This document shows, in pieces, positions 29,600-39,878 of a stretch of DNA of 64,000 bases. Positions within the stretch are counted from its first letter, which is position 1, and every line of letters starts with the position of its first letter. Made by a program: the position numbers and the translations under genes. The stretch comes from an uncultured Methylophilaceae bacterium (GTDB taxonomy: Bacteria; Pseudomonadota; Gammaproteobacteria; Burkholderiales; Methylophilaceae): assembly GCA_903870165.1 (NCBI GenBank), contig CAIQBW010000033.1:62001-126000 (forward strand). The letters run 5' to 3'. The notes below the pieces were generated by a model. The model was not told the DNA's origin, did no database searches, and saw nothing but the letters and a program-made list of their open reading frames with translations.

Positions 29600-29717
29600 C
29601 AGCAATCATTGCACTATCAAACTTGACGAGCTTAAACCTTTCAGACAAACTGACACTGCTGGAGTTAAAAATAAAATAGCTTCTCTACCAAGAGGTCGTT
29701 ATCAGCATATCGGCTAA
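29600..29717 (+). pseudogene. Frameshifted remnant of the DprA winged-helix domain
   Basis: Reading this 118-base gap in the frame one base behind dprA gives AIIALSNLTSLNLSDKLTLLELK from 29602. A further one-base shift in the A-rich run at 29667-29676 continues as NKIASLPRGRYQHIG, ending at TAA 29715-29717. The pieces match the typical DprA ending (LTLLELxGxIASLPGGRYQ). Two single-base shifts, one near 29590-29600 and one in the A run, therefore cut off the domain. The recognisable sequence suggests recent loss or sequencing errors. Confidence 0.75.
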
Positions 29718-29742
29718 CTGGATAAATTTGATAGGAGAATCT

Positions 29743-30201
29743 ATGTTTGAAGTCTTGGTTTATATGTTCGAAAATTACGTGGAGGCAAATGTTAAGCCTG
29801 ACCACAACACCCTAGCCCAAGAACTTTTTGAAGCTGGCTTCGATAGCACCGACATCAATGGCGCCTTTGATTGGTTTAGCTCACTAGAAGCGATGGCCGA
29901 TGCGGCAGGCAATGCACCAAGTGGCATCACCCAGTCAACACGCATTTACAGTGATGTCGAAACCAACAAAATCGACGTTGAAGGCTTAAGCTTTTTGATG
30001 TTTTTGATGCAGTCGAATGTCATCAATCATGCATTACACGAAGTCATTATGGATCGCGCAATGGCGCTTTCTCAAGAGCATGTTGGCGTGGATGAAATTC
30101 GCTGGACCGCATTAATGGCACTTAGAAAACAAGGCCGTACTAACGACTTCTTATTCGTTGAAGATGCAATGTTTGGCGATGATAGTCCCACATTCCATTA
30201 G
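29743..30201 (+). CDS. smg: Smg/DUF494 family protein
   Basis: 152 aa from the ATG at 29743 (MFEVLVYMFENY), which has AGGAGA at 29733-29738; an in-frame upstream start at 29728 lacks a ribosome site. Smg is a small acidic, helical protein of unknown function that regularly follows dprA in beta- and gammaproteobacteria. Here topA, often next, is absent; a strong terminator follows instead. Confidence 0.9.
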   Translation: MFEVLVYMFENYVEANVKPDHNTLAQELFEAGFDSTDINGAFDWFSSLEAMADAAGNAPSGITQSTRIYSDVETNKIDVEGLSFLMFLMQSNVINHALHEVIMDRAMALSQEHVGVDEIRWTALMALRKQGRTNDFLFVEDAMFGDDSPTFH

Positions 30202-30220
30202 TCACTCATCAGTCACAACC

Positions 30221-30252
30221 AAAAAAAGCCTAGAATTTTCTAGGCTTTTTTA
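30221..30252 (+). terminator. Intrinsic terminator after smg, probably bidirectional
   Basis: The stem AGCCTAGAA / TTCTAGGCT has A-rich sequence before it and a T run after it, so it can serve smg on the plus strand and metF on the minus strand. Confidence 0.9.
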
Positions 30253-30264
30253 TTCATCCAACAT

Positions 30265-31098
30265 TTAGTTTTTAAGATTCAATCTTTCAGCGATGTTGCT
30301 AATAATGCCTGATTGATTAAGCGTATAAAAATGTAAGCCTGGTGCACCACCTACTAACAATTTTTCACACAAATTCGTCACTACATCCAAGCCCAAAGCA
30401 CGCAGTGATGCAATATCATCACCGTAATCCTCCAATCGCAAACGCAGCCAGCGAGGAATCTCCGCACCACATACATTAGAAAAACGCGCTAATTGTGTGT
30501 AGTTATAGATTGGCATAACGCCTGGCACAATAGGGATTTCAATTCCCAGTTTTTGGCATTGATCAACAAATTGAAAATATGCATCCGCATTATAAAAATA
30601 CTGGGTAATGGCAGCATTTGCGCCTGCATCCACCTTGGTCTTAAAGTGCTTCAAATCATTCGCGGCTGATCTGGCTTCTGGATGCGTTTCAGGATAAGCA
30701 GCCACTTCAATTTGAAACCAATCACCGGTCTTTTCACGAATGAAAGAAACTAATTGACTGGCATAAGCAAAATCTCCGCTGCTCACCTCACCTGAAGGTA
30801 AATCACCGCGCAACACTACCAAGCGCCGAATACCATGACTTTGGTAGGTAGTCAGTAGGCTTAAAATCTCTTCTTTTGAAGAAGAAATACCAGAAATATG
30901 CGGTGCCGCATCAAAGCCCTCACCTTGAATTTCAAGCACTGCATCCATTGTACGGTCACGTGTTGAGCCGCCTGCACCAAAGGTCACAGAGAAGAATTTT
31001 GGATTAAGAAGCGCTAATTGCTTACGCGTTTCGCGTAGCTTTAAAACACCCTCTTCCGTTTTTGGCGGAAAGAACTCAAAACTAATTTCAGGTTTCAT
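30265..31098 (-). CDS. metF: 5,10-methylenetetrahydrofolate reductase
   Basis: 277 aa, the short bacterial MetF TIM barrel. Visible signatures are SFEFFPPKTEEG at the start, FSVTFGAGGSTRDRT, LRGDLPSG (FAD/folate site) and ITQYFYNADAYFQF. It makes 5-methyl-THF for methionine synthesis. It lies 65 bases after ahcY and with metK forms a methyl-cycle cluster, so the SAH riboswitch upstream of ahcY probably controls it too. Confidence 0.96.
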   Translation of the reverse strand: MKPEISFEFFPPKTEEGVLKLRETRKQLALLNPKFFSVTFGAGGSTRDRTMDAVLEIQGEGFDAAPHISGISSSKEEILSLLTTYQSHGIRRLVVLRGDLPSGEVSSGDFAYASQLVSFIREKTGDWFQIEVAAYPETHPEARSAANDLKHFKTKVDAGANAAITQYFYNADAYFQFVDQCQKLGIEIPIVPGVMPIYNYTQLARFSNVCGAEIPRWLRLRLEDYGDDIASLRALGLDVVTNLCEKLLVGGAPGLHFYTLNQSGIISNIAERLNLKN

Positions 31099-31124
31099 AA
31101 ATGCTTTCTTCTATCTTTAGCCAC

Positions 31125-31150
31125 CAATAGGCCACGAAAGTGACCTATTG
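31125..31150 (-). other. Hairpin between ahcY and metF
   Basis: CAATAGGTCAC and GTGGCCTATTG form an 11-bp stem (one G-T pair) with a short loop. No T run follows in the direction of metF, so this is more likely an mRNA-stability or processing hairpin than a terminator. Confidence 0.5.
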
Positions 31151-31163
31151 ATATTAAGCTTAA

Positions 31164-32573
31164 TTAATAGCGATAACTATCTGGCTTGAACGGGCCGTTT
31201 TGTGAAACGCCAATATAAGCCGCTTGTTGATCTGTTAAGCGAGTTAGCTGTGCGTTCAATTTTTTCAATTGCAATACCGCCACTTTTTCATCCAAATGTT
31301 TAGGTAACGTATAGACGCCTACAGGATATTTTTCAGTGTTCGCAAACAACTCGATTTGAGCAATAGTTTGGTTAGCAAATGATGAGCTCATCACATAACT
31401 CGGATGGCCTGTACCGCAACCCAAGTTTACTAATCGGCCTTTAGCTAACAAGATAATTTTTTTGCCATCCGGGAAAATTACATGGTCTACTTGCGGCTTG
31501 ATTTCATCCCACTCATATTTTTCAAGAGAGGCCACATCAATTTCATTATCAAAGTGACCAATGTTACATACAATCGCCTGGTCTTTCATTTTAGCCATAT
31601 GGTCGTGACCAATTACATGGTAATTACCGGTTGCTGTCACAAAAATATCACCATGCTCACAAGCATAGTCCATCGTCACTACGCGATAACCTTCCATCGC
31701 GGCTTGCAGCGCGCAGATTGGATCGATTTCTGTTACCCAAACTTGAGCTGACAATGCACGCAATGCTTGTGCAGAACCTTTACCCACATCACCGTAACCT
31801 GCAACTACGGCAATCTTGCCCGCGATCATCACATCAGTTGCGCGTTTAATTGCATCAACCAATGATTCACGACAACCGTAAAGGTTATCGAATTTAGATT
31901 TAGTCACAGAATCATTCACGTTAATTGCTGGGAAAGCTAAACGACCTTCTTTATGCATTTGGTATAAACGATGAACACCTGTGGTTGTTTCTTCAGTTAC
32001 ACCTTTAATTTGCGCAAGACGTGTTGAGTACCAAGTTGGGTCTGTTTTAAGCTTTTCTTTAATGGCATTGAATAAACAAACTTCTTCTTCACTGCCTGGA
32101 TTGTTTAGTAAAGAAATGTCTTTTTCTGCATTTGTACCTAGATGAAGTAATAACGTGGCATCACCACCATCATCTAAAATCATATTTGAGTATCCACCAT
32201 CGGTCCATTCAAAAATACGATGGGTATAATCCCAATATTCTTCTAAGGTTTCACCCTTAATTGCAAATACTGGTGTACCGCCTGCAGCAATCGCCGCCGC
32301 CGCGTGATCTTGTGTAGAGTAAATGTTGCATGATGCCCAGCGAACTTCAGCACCCAAGTCTTTAAGTGTTTCAATCAACACTGCTGTTTGAATAGTCATA
32401 TGCAATGAGCCAGTGATACGCGCGCCTTTAAGCGGTTGCGCCTTTGAGAACTCTTCACGAATAGCCATCAAACCAGGCATTTCAGTTTCAGCAATCGCAA
32501 TTTCTTTGCGGCCAAAACCAGCTAAATTAATATCAGCAATGATGTAATCTTTAAAATCAGTCACAGTATTCAT
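31164..32573 (-). CDS. ahcY: S-adenosylhomocysteine hydrolase
   Basis: 469 aa, the long bacterial form with the roughly 40-residue insertion. The NAD-binding motif is [16 protein letters not shown], substrate contacts are seen in [14 protein letters not shown] and the C-terminal KPDSYRY is intact. It splits S-adenosylhomocysteine to homocysteine and adenosine, relieving product inhibition of methyltransferases. Its leader carries an SAH riboswitch, an on-switch that raises expression when SAH builds up. metF follows in the same direction. Confidence 0.98.
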   Translation of the reverse strand: MNTVTDFKDYIIADINLAGFGRKEIAIAETEMPGLMAIREEFSKAQPLKGARITGSLHMTIQTAVLIETLKDLGAEVRWASCNIYSTQDHAAAAIAAGGTPVFAIKGETLEEYWDYTHRIFEWTDGGYSNMILDDGGDATLLLHLGTNAEKDISLLNNPGSEEEVCLFNAIKEKLKTDPTWYSTRLAQIKGVTEETTTGVHRLYQMHKEGRLAFPAINVNDSVTKSKFDNLYGCRESLVDAIKRATDVMIAGKIAVVAGYGDVGKGSAQALRALSAQVWVTEIDPICALQAAMEGYRVVTMDYACEHGDIFVTATGNYHVIGHDHMAKMKDQAIVCNIGHFDNEIDVASLEKYEWDEIKPQVDHVIFPDGKKIILLAKGRLVNLGCGTGHPSYVMSSSFANQTIAQIELFANTEKYPVGVYTLPKHLDEKVAVLQLKKLNAQLTRLTDQQAAYIGVSQNGPFKPDSYRY

Positions 32574-32656
32574 GTTTCTTCCTTGAATGGTGTGACCGGA
32601 GGGAATGCGGAAAATTTGGAGTTACTTGAAAAACTAGAAGTGATGTCACTTAAAGT

Positions 32657-32763
32657 TCTAACTCGCTCACCCGTATCCCGTGCCCGGCACGGTTAATATG
32701 GTGAGCGCCGTTAGAACATGTTCCGAGCCTGGGAGTTTTCTCTCGCAGCGCTCCTCGGAATGG
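32657..32763 (-). promoter_or_regulatory. S-adenosylhomocysteine (SAH) riboswitch
   Basis: Read on the minus strand, the leader begins CCGAGGAGCGCTGCGA, has CAGGCTCGG, which closes the first stem, and then AACGGCGCTCACC, which pairs with the later GGTGAGCG. A GTGCCGGGCAC hairpin lies between those last two parts. These are the conserved parts of the SAH riboswitch family found upstream of ahcY in beta- and gammaproteobacteria. About 85 bases separate the aptamer from the ahcY start. Confidence 0.92.
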
Positions 32764-32768
32764 CGGCA

Positions 32769-32796
32769 ATTATACGCGAATATTGTTTTTACACAA
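32769..32796 (-). promoter_or_regulatory. Sigma-70 promoter of ahcY
   Basis: On the minus strand TTGTGT (32791-32796) and TATAAT (32769-32774) are 16 bases apart. Transcription would begin near 32762, just at the 5' edge of the riboswitch aptamer. Confidence 0.65.
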
Positions 32797-32847
32797 ATTC
32801 AAGGTATTAGCTTGTATTAATTACCAGGATCAGTAGTCATGGACATA

Positions 32848-32884
32848 AAAAAGCCCCAATCAGTTCAGATTGGGGCTTTTTTTA
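32848..32884 (-). terminator. Intrinsic terminator after metK
   Basis: AGCCCCAATC and GATTGGGGCT form a 10-bp stem flanked by A and T runs on both sides. On the minus strand it ends metK before the ahcY promoter. Confidence 0.92.
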
Positions 32885-32894
32885 ACTAGTTATA

Positions 32895-34052
32895 CTAAAT
32901 CGACGCTTTCAATGCAGCCGCTTTATCAATTGCTTCCCAAGAGAATTCTGGCTCATCACGACCAAAGTGACCATAGGCGGCCGTCTTGGTGTAGATCGGA
33001 CGTAGAAGATCCAACATCTTTACAATGCCTTTAGGACGCAAATCAAAGTGTTCACGTACCAAGGCAGTGAGGACTTCATTCGATACCTTACCCGTGCCAT
33101 AAGTCTCCACCATGATCGAGGTTGGCTGTGCCACACCGATGGCGTAAGAGATTTGGACTAGGCAGCGTGAAGCAAGTCCGGCTGCCACGATGTTCTTCGC
33201 TACATAACGACCTGCATAAGCTGCAGAGCGGTCTACCTTAGAAGGGTCTTTACCAGAGAATGCACCGCCGCCGTGTGGGGCTGCACCGCCATAAGTATCC
33301 ACAATAATCTTACGGCCAGTTAAGCCACAATCGCCTTGTGGACCACCAATCACAAAACGACCGGTTGGGTTCACTAAGAACTTGATGTCGCCCTTGATAA
33401 GCTCTTTAGGCAATGTTGGTTTGATGATATCTTCAATCACGGCCTCGCGGATATCTTTTAATTCCATCTCCGGTGCGTGCTGTGTTGAAACCACCACAGT
33501 ATCAATCGCACTTGGTTTGCCGTTTTCGTACTTAATCGTGACCTGAGATTTCGCATCAGGGCGAAGCCATGGCAGACGGCCATCTTTACGCAGTTGTGAT
33601 TGACGTTCCATGACGCGGTGAGATAACCAGATAGGAAGTGGCATCAATTGCGGGGTTTCATCACACGCATACCCAAACATAATGCCTTGGTCACCAGCGC
33701 CTTGGTCTAGTGGATCATCTTCTGCTTTATCCACACCTTGGGCAATATCAGGAGACTGTTTGTCATAAGCAACCAGAACAGCACACCCTTTATAGTCGAT
33801 GCCGTATTCCGTATTGTCATAACCAATACGCTTAATCGTCTCACGCGCAACTTTGATGTAATCAACGTTCGCTGTTGTGGTGATTTCACCAGCAAGCACA
33901 ATCAAACCAGTATTTGCTAAAGTCTCAGCCGCTACACGGGCGGTTGGGTCTTGTTCAAGAATCGCATCCAGAATACTGTCAGACACCTGATCAGCAAGTT
34001 TATCTGGATGGCCTTCAGAAACGGATTCTGAAGTAAATAAATATTCGGACAT
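32895..34052 (-). CDS. metK: S-adenosylmethionine synthetase
   Basis: 385 aa, full length. Key motifs are [17 protein letters not shown] (ATP site), [12 protein letters not shown] (methionine/ATP loop) and [19 protein letters not shown] (P-loop-like). It makes SAM from methionine and ATP. It has its own terminator and is divergent from dapF; no SAM riboswitch is visible in the 134-base gap to dapF. Together with ahcY and metF it covers most of the methyl cycle, with methionine synthase elsewhere. Confidence 0.98.
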   Translation of the reverse strand: MSEYLFTSESVSEGHPDKLADQVSDSILDAILEQDPTARVAAETLANTGLIVLAGEITTTANVDYIKVARETIKRIGYDNTEYGIDYKGCAVLVAYDKQSPDIAQGVDKAEDDPLDQGAGDQGIMFGYACDETPQLMPLPIWLSHRVMERQSQLRKDGRLPWLRPDAKSQVTIKYENGKPSAIDTVVVSTQHAPEMELKDIREAVIEDIIKPTLPKELIKGDIKFLVNPTGRFVIGGPQGDCGLTGRKIIVDTYGGAAPHGGGAFSGKDPSKVDRSAAYAGRYVAKNIVAAGLASRCLVQISYAIGVAQPTSIMVETYGTGKVSNEVLTALVREHFDLRPKGIVKMLDLLRPIYTKTAAYGHFGRDEPEFSWEAIDKAAALKASI

Positions 34053-34186
34053 AATGATTAATCGATTGTTTTTGCAAAGATGTCTAGGATAACAAAATAA
34101 GTCTCTTTCACAAAATGACGACTACCTTCGTCCGCTACAATCCCATACAATATAAGTAATTATTCAAGAAATCTTACAGATTAAAT

Positions 34187-35017
34187 ATGCATATAAAATT
34201 TACAAAAATGCAGGGTATAGGCAACGACTTTGTTGTGATTGATGGCTTTAGCCAAAAAATTGAATTGTGTGTCGAACAGATTCGCAAGCTTGCCGACCGG
34301 CACTTTGGAGTGGGCTGTGACCAACTACTGCTTGTTGAAATGCCAACCAATCCTCAAGCGGATTTCCGTTACCGCATTTTCAATGCGGATGGTGGCGAGG
34401 TTGAACAATGCGGAAATGGCGCTCGTTGCTTTGTGCGGTTTGTGCATGAACAAAAACTTACTGAAAAATCGCAAATTTGTGTTGAAACAGCGAACGGTCT
34501 TATTTACCCAAAACTCGAAGACGATGGTCTGGTAACAGTCAACATGGGCGCCCCTAGATTCAACCCTGAAGAAATTCCATTTATCACAGATAAATTAGCG
34601 CTTACTTATCATCTCAGCCTTTCTAATAAAGAGATCGAGATTTCTGCCGTCTCTATGGGGAACCCGCACGCAGTGCAAATCGTCGAAAATGTAGACAATA
34701 CACCAGTGCAAATACAAGGTCCTTTAATAGAAAATCACATTCAATTTCCTCAACGCGTCAATGCTGGGTTTATGCAGATCATCAACCAACATGAAATAAA
34801 ATTACGTGTTTTTGAACGAGGCTCAGGGGAGACACTTGCTTGCGGAACTGGCGCGTGCGCTGCTGCGGTCTCTGGAATACGATTGGGCAAACTACAATCC
34901 CCTGTAAAAGTTGCTATGCGCGGCGGAGAACTCAACATCACCTGGAGCGGTGAGGGCTCTTCCGTGATGATGACAGGACCGGCAGTCACAGTCTTTAAAG
35001 GCAAAATCGAAATTTAA
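34187..35017 (+). CDS. dapF: Diaminopimelate epimerase
   Basis: 276 aa. The two catalytic cysteines are in [10 protein letters not shown] and [11 protein letters not shown]. It converts LL- to meso-diaminopimelate for lysine and peptidoglycan. It leads the conserved run dapF-DUF484-xerC. Confidence 0.97.
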   Translation: MHIKFTKMQGIGNDFVVIDGFSQKIELCVEQIRKLADRHFGVGCDQLLLVEMPTNPQADFRYRIFNADGGEVEQCGNGARCFVRFVHEQKLTEKSQICVETANGLIYPKLEDDGLVTVNMGAPRFNPEEIPFITDKLALTYHLSLSNKEIEISAVSMGNPHAVQIVENVDNTPVQIQGPLIENHIQFPQRVNAGFMQIINQHEIKLRVFERGSGETLACGTGACAAAVSGIRLGKLQSPVKVAMRGGELNITWSGEGSSVMMTGPAVTVFKGKIEI

Positions 35018-35043
35018 TTAAAAGATATTGGATATATACACTC

Positions 35044-35718
35044 ATGGAAAACCAAGCTAACACCATCGTTAACGAAGCTGAAGTTGCTGCATACTTAGAA
35101 AAAAACCCCCAGTTTTTTTCAAGCCACACTGGCTTGCTTGCAACAATGCACCTCCCCAACCCTCATGGAAGTGGCACCGTATCTTTGGCAGAACGCCAAC
35201 AAGTAGCGCAACGCGAGAAAATACATCAAATTGATAGGAAATATAATGAACTCCTTCGATTTGGCATCGAAAATGATGAGAAAAGCATCAAAATTCACAA
35301 TCTCACACTGGCATTATTAAACGCAAATAGCCTAACTGAAATTACTGAAGCATTAAACAACAGCCTTCAAAATGAGTTTGGCATATCAAGCTCAAAAATT
35401 ATGCTTTGGGCTGAACCGAAAAATACTGAAGATTTAAGCCTCTCACTATTTGACGAAGTTGATGAGAATTCAAGAAATTGGGCCGAGGCGCTTATTGAAC
35501 CATACTGCGGCAAGCTTCCAAATGAAGATCTTGTGAGCATTAAAACAAACGATAATGCCAAATCATATGCGATGACAGCATTAGAAATCGGCAACCCAGT
35601 TGGATTATTAGTTATGGCATCTGATGACGAAAAGCGTTTTTACCCAGAGATGGGGACCGTTTTCGTGAAACGCATCGGTGAACTTACAAGCGCTGCCCTC
35701 ACTCGATTTGTCATTTAA
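35044..35718 (+). CDS. DUF484 family protein (GAF-like)
   Basis: 224 aa. The N-terminal EVAAYLEKNPQFFSSHTGLL is the DUF484 hallmark, followed by a coiled coil (SLAERQQVAQREKIHQIDRK) and a GAF-like domain. Its function is unknown. It is nearly always found between dapF and xerC, as here, which suggests a link to chromosome-dimer resolution or cell division. Confidence 0.88.
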   Translation: MENQANTIVNEAEVAAYLEKNPQFFSSHTGLLATMHLPNPHGSGTVSLAERQQVAQREKIHQIDRKYNELLRFGIENDEKSIKIHNLTLALLNANSLTEITEALNNSLQNEFGISSSKIMLWAEPKNTEDLSLSLFDEVDENSRNWAEALIEPYCGKLPNEDLVSIKTNDNAKSYAMTALEIGNPVGLLVMASDDEKRFYPEMGTVFVKRIGELTSAALTRFVI

Positions 35719-35749
35719 ATGAAATGAACGACCCAAGGGTTACCCTATC

Positions 35750-36631
35750 TTGAATTTTTTAGAGTCTTATCTCAACCATATCACTTTTGAACGTGGCCTG
35801 AGCAAACTCACTCAAAATAACTATGCCCGCGACATTAAGCTGTTGCTCGAAGCGAATGATGCAGCTACCACGCCTTTAGATACATTAAAGCCGACTCACA
35901 TCCGCCAACTGATAGCCAGACTTCATAGCCGTGGCTTAGGCGCAAAAAGCATCGCCAGGATGCTTTCATCATGGCGCGGATTTTTTGATTATCTTGTCAA
36001 ACAACATCACTTTAGTAGCAATCCCTGCATTGGGATGCGAGCTCCTAAGTCGGCAAAGACCCTACCCCAAGCACTTTCTGCAGACCAAGCCGTGCAATTG
36101 GTGGATGTCAAAGAAGATGACTTATTAAGCTTACGCGACCATGCAATCCTAGAGCTTTTTTATTCCTCTGGCTTACGTTTAGCCGAACTTGTTAGTCTCG
36201 ATTTCAATACGTTAGATCTTGCCAACGGCACAATTTCTGTCACTGGCAAGGGCAATAAAACACGCATTGTCCCAGTTGGCAGCCACGCCGTGAGCGCCAT
36301 TCAGACATGGTTGACTGCGCGCACTACGATTGCTAAGTCAGGCCAAAATGCACTATTCATTACCAAACAAGGCAACCGACTTAGCCCGCGCGCTATTCAA
36401 TACCGACTAAAAGAATGGGCAATTAAACAGGGCATTAATAGTGACGTACATCCGCACATGCTTCGACATAGTTTTGCCACGCATGTATTGCAGTCCAGTG
36501 GGGATTTAAGGGCAGTGCAGGAGATGCTAGGCCACGCCAACATCAGTACAACTCAAGTTTATACTCATTTAGATTTTCAGCATCTCTCAAAAGTGTACGA
36601 CCAAGCCCATCCCCGCGCTAAAAAATCTTAA
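35750..36631 (+). CDS. xerC: Tyrosine recombinase XerC
   Basis: 293 aa with a TTG start. The N-terminal core-binding domain precedes the catalytic set Arg (YSSGLRLAELVSL), Lys (GKGNKTR), His-x-x-Arg (HMLRHSFATH), His (LGHANIS) and Tyr (TTQVYTHLD). It works with XerD at the dif site to resolve chromosome dimers. Genomic position after DUF484 separates it from the element-borne integrases further right. Confidence 0.94.
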   Translation: MNFLESYLNHITFERGLSKLTQNNYARDIKLLLEANDAATTPLDTLKPTHIRQLIARLHSRGLGAKSIARMLSSWRGFFDYLVKQHHFSSNPCIGMRAPKSAKTLPQALSADQAVQLVDVKEDDLLSLRDHAILELFYSSGLRLAELVSLDFNTLDLANGTISVTGKGNKTRIVPVGSHAVSAIQTWLTARTTIAKSGQNALFITKQGNRLSPRAIQYRLKEWAIKQGINSDVHPHMLRHSFATHVLQSSGDLRAVQEMLGHANISTTQVYTHLDFQHLSKVYDQAHPRAKKS

Positions 36632-36724
36632 TCACTTTATCCACAAAGCGAGCATTGTTTTTTATCAAGAACGAATGTGGCAAAATCGGGTCTCAAATTT
36701 TTCTGTCGTCATTAAAGGATTTTC

Positions 36725-37309
36725 ATGGAACACCAATTACCAGCTTTGCCTTATGCTAAAAACGCTTTAGCGCCATACATTTCAGAAGAAACTTTAGAGT
36801 TTCATTACGGAAAACATCATCAAACTTATGTGACTAACCTTAACAACCTTATTAAAGGCACTGAATTCGAAAATAGCAGCCTTGAAGAGATCGTGAAGAA
36901 GTCATCAGCTGGCATCTACAACAACTCAGCGCAAATTTGGAACCACACATTCTTCTGGAGCAGCATGAAACCTAATGGTGGTGGTGCACCAACTGGCGCT
37001 TTGGCTGATGCTATTAATGCAAAATGGGGATCTTTTGATGAGTTCAAAAAAGCATTCCAAGCCTCAGCAGTTGGAAATTTTGGCTCTGGATGGACATGGC
37101 TTGTGAAAAAAGCAGATGGATCAGTCGACATTGTAAACATGGGTGCTGCTGGCACACCGCTTACTACAGGCGATACAGCACTTTTAACAATTGATGTCTG
37201 GGAACACGCATACTACATCGACTACCGCAACGCACGTGCGAAATTTGTTGAAGTATTCTTAGCTTCATTGGCTAATTGGGACTTTGCTTCTGCAAATTTC
37301 AGCGCTTAA
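36725..37309 (+). CDS. sodB: Iron superoxide dismutase
   Basis: 194 aa. Metal ligands are in [17 protein letters not shown] and the [11 protein letters not shown] motif. The pattern with GGGAPTGAL and FGSGWTWL is that of Fe-type or cambialistic SOD; the metal cannot be settled by reading alone. It has its own ribosome site (AAAGGA) and a terminator. Confidence 0.93.
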   Translation: MEHQLPALPYAKNALAPYISEETLEFHYGKHHQTYVTNLNNLIKGTEFENSSLEEIVKKSSAGIYNNSAQIWNHTFFWSSMKPNGGGAPTGALADAINAKWGSFDEFKKAFQASAVGNFGSGWTWLVKKADGSVDIVNMGAAGTPLTTGDTALLTIDVWEHAYYIDYRNARAKFVEVFLASLANWDFASANFSA

Positions 37310-37325
37310 TTTTTCTCTTTACATC

Positions 37326-37360
37326 AAGCCCAGTCTGCAAAAGCACGCTGGGCTTTTTTC
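37326..37360 (+). terminator. Intrinsic terminator after sodB
   Basis: AAGCCCAG and CTGGGCTT form the stem around a 17-base region, followed by a T run (CTTTTTTC). Confidence 0.88.
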
Positions 37361-37443
37361 ACCTTTAATCAATCGAGAGATGCGCATCACTCAGTCATGC
37401 GCTATCATTAACTCTTAACTTTATTCACTAGAAAATCAGAAAA

Positions 37444-37722
37444 ATGGCACGCACTATCAAATGTATTAAACTTGGACGCGAAGCAGAAGGCATGGACTTT
37501 CCACCTTACCCAGGCCCATTAGGCCAAAAGATTTTTGAGAACGTCTCAAAAGAAGCTTGGGCGGGCTGGCTAAAACAACAAACCATGCTGGTAAACGAAA
37601 ATCGCTTAAGCCTTGCTGACGCGCAAGCACGCCAATATTTAAAAGAGCAAACCGAAGCTTATTTCTTTGGTGATGGTGCAGATAAGGCTAGCGGCTACGT
37701 TCCTCCTAGCGCTCAAACATAG
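37444..37722 (+). CDS. yggX: Probable Fe(2+)-trafficking protein YggX
   Basis: 92 aa. The near-invariant start [17 protein letters not shown] (single Cys7) and [16 protein letters not shown] identify YggX. It protects Fe-S clusters from oxidative damage. Standing next to sodB, it suggests an oxidative-stress neighbourhood, though each has its own leader. Confidence 0.95.
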   Translation: MARTIKCIKLGREAEGMDFPPYPGPLGQKIFENVSKEAWAGWLKQQTMLVNENRLSLADAQARQYLKEQTEAYFFGDGADKASGYVPPSAQT

Positions 37723-37784
37723 ACTCAGATCAACTTTTGTCATAAAAACTTCATCATTCACGATTACAGTTAAGGATTATTTTA

Positions 37785-39878
37785 GTGCGTTCCATTAAAT
37801 TGAATTCAGAACACTTTGTAAATCGTGAATTAGGCTTACTCGCTTTTAATAAGCGTGTGCTTGCTCAGGCAGAAGATGAGCGCGTTCCCTTGCTTGAGCG
37901 CCTTAAATTTCTATGTATCTTTAGCAGCAACATGGATGAGTTTTTTGAAGTCCGTGTTGCTGGCATTAAAGAACAAATCAAATTTAATAACCAGCAGACG
38001 GGCCCAGACGGCCTTTTGCCAAAACAAGCTTATGCGAAAATAAGCGCCGAAGCACATGATTTAGTTGCGCATCAATACAAAATTCTCAATGAAGTGGTTC
38101 TTCCCAAGTTAGCCGCAGAGAACATTCATTTTCTTCGCCGCACCTCTTGGAATGATGAGCAACGCCTTTGGATTCGCGACTTTTTCTTTAGAGAGTTAAT
38201 GCCCATTCTCACCCCTATTGGGCTTGATCCTGCACATCCATTTCCGCGTGTTTTAAATAAGAGTTTAAATTTCGCTGTTGAGCTTGAAGGCAAAGATGCC
38301 TTTGGTCGTAACTCTGGCATTGCTGTCGTGCAAGCCCCAAGAGCGCTTCCTCGCGTCATTCGCTTGCCAAGCGAAATTGCCAACTGTGAATATGGCTTTG
38401 TGTTTCTTTCATCCATTTTGCACGCCCATGTCAACGAACTGTTCTCCGGCATGACGGTTAAAGGTTGTTATCAATTCCGTGTAACGCGAGATAGCGACTT
38501 AACTTTAGATGATGAAGAAACAAAAGACCTAAGAATTGCTCTCCAAGGTGAATTATCACATCGCCAATTTGGTGACGGTGTTCGGCTAGAAGTGGCAGAT
38601 AACTGCCCTGCTGAAATGTCTCATTTCTTACTTGGTCAGTTTGGCTTGCATAAAGAAGACCTATATCAAGTTAATGGCATTGTGAACTTAGTTCGCTTAA
38701 TGCAAATTCCTGACTTGGTCGACAAACCAACCCTTAAATATGCGCCATACACGGCAAGCAAAGCCAAAGAGTTAGTTAAAGAACCTGACGTCTTTAAAGC
38801 CATCCGCAAACAAGACATTTTAGTCCATCACCCATACCAATCTTTTAATGCAGTCATTGATTTTATTTCACAAGCTGCTGAAGATCCCAATGTGTTGGCG
38901 ATTAAACAAACTTTTTATCGAACTAGTGCTGACTCCACTTTAATGAAGTCCTTAATTGAAGCGGCAAAGCGCGGCAAGGAAGTCACCGTTGTCGTTGAGC
39001 TTTTTGCTCGTTTTGACGAGGAAGCGAATATCAATTGGGCTGCTAAATTAGAGGATGCGGGCGCACATGTGGTTTATGGCGTCGTAGGGCACAAAACGCA
39101 CGCGAAGATGGCTATGGTGGTAAGACGCGAAGATGGGGTATTACGCCGCTACGCACATCTTGCAACAGGCAACTATCACCAGCGTACTGCTAAGCTTTAC
39201 ACTGACTTTGGCTTATTCACCTGCAATGAGCAAATCTGTTCGGATGTGAACGATATTTTTGCGCAGTTAACGGGATTGGGAAAGTCGAACAAGCTGAATC
39301 ATTTATGGCAATCTCCATTCACATTACAAAGTAATTTAATAAAAGCGATTAATAAAGAAGCGGAGATTGCAAAGTCTGGTAAAAAAGCACGCATCATCGC
39401 AAAAATGAATGCTTTGTTAGAATACGATGTTATTAGAGCCTTATACGATGCTTCTAATGCCGGCGTTGAGATTGATTTGTTAGTGCGTGGCGTCTGCGCG
39501 CTAAAACCTGGGGTGCTTGGAGTTTCTGAAAATATCAGGGTTCGCTCAGTGGTGGGTCGCTACTTAGAACATACACGTATTTTTTACTTCTTCAATGAAG
39601 GTGAAGAAAACGTTTATCTATCAAGTGCCGATTGGATGTACCGCAACCTATTTAAACGCATTGAAGTTTGCTTTCCTATTTTAGATGCGAAAGTTAAAAA
39701 GCGCGTCATTCAAGAAGGATTAGATATCTACCTTAAAGATAATGTGAACGCATGGGAAATGATGCCTGACAGCACTTATCAATTAGCGCACAAACGTGGT
39801 GTTCAAAATTCAGCTCAACAATTCTTAATGCAGCTTTATGGTCAGGACTTACCAGCTCAAGAAAGCCAAAAGGGCTAA
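37785..39878 (+). CDS. ppk1: Polyphosphate kinase 1
   Basis: 697 aa with a GTG start. The N-terminal domain opens NRELGLLAFNKRVL. The autophosphorylated histidine lies in VGHKTHAKMAMVVR and the second PLD-type histidine in YLEHTRIFYF. It makes polyphosphate from ATP. Its end overlaps the end of ppx by 4 bases on the opposite strand, so synthesis and degradation genes are convergent. Confidence 0.97.
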   Translation: MRSIKLNSEHFVNRELGLLAFNKRVLAQAEDERVPLLERLKFLCIFSSNMDEFFEVRVAGIKEQIKFNNQQTGPDGLLPKQAYAKISAEAHDLVAHQYKILNEVVLPKLAAENIHFLRRTSWNDEQRLWIRDFFFRELMPILTPIGLDPAHPFPRVLNKSLNFAVELEGKDAFGRNSGIAVVQAPRALPRVIRLPSEIANCEYGFVFLSSILHAHVNELFSGMTVKGCYQFRVTRDSDLTLDDEETKDLRIALQGELSHRQFGDGVRLEVADNCPAEMSHFLLGQFGLHKEDLYQVNGIVNLVRLMQIPDLVDKPTLKYAPYTASKAKELVKEPDVFKAIRKQDILVHHPYQSFNAVIDFISQAAEDPNVLAIKQTFYRTSADSTLMKSLIEAAKRGKEVTVVVELFARFDEEANINWAAKLEDAGAHVVYGVVGHKTHAKMAMVVRREDGVLRRYAHLATGNYHQRTAKLYTDFGLFTCNEQICSDVNDIFAQLTGLGKSNKLNHLWQSPFTLQSNLIKAINKEAEIAKSGKKARIIAKMNALLEYDVIRALYDASNAGVEIDLLVRGVCALKPGVLGVSENIRVRSVVGRYLEHTRIFYFFNEGEENVYLSSADWMYRNLFKRIEVCFPILDAKVKKRVIQEGLDIYLKDNVNAWEMMPDSTYQLAHKRGVQNSAQQFLMQLYGQDLPAQESQKG

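Noticed and set aside
34053-34186. Possible SAM riboswitch upstream of metK
   Set aside because: The 134-base gap to dapF has none of the SAM-I, SAM-II or SAH conserved parts that I can recognise.
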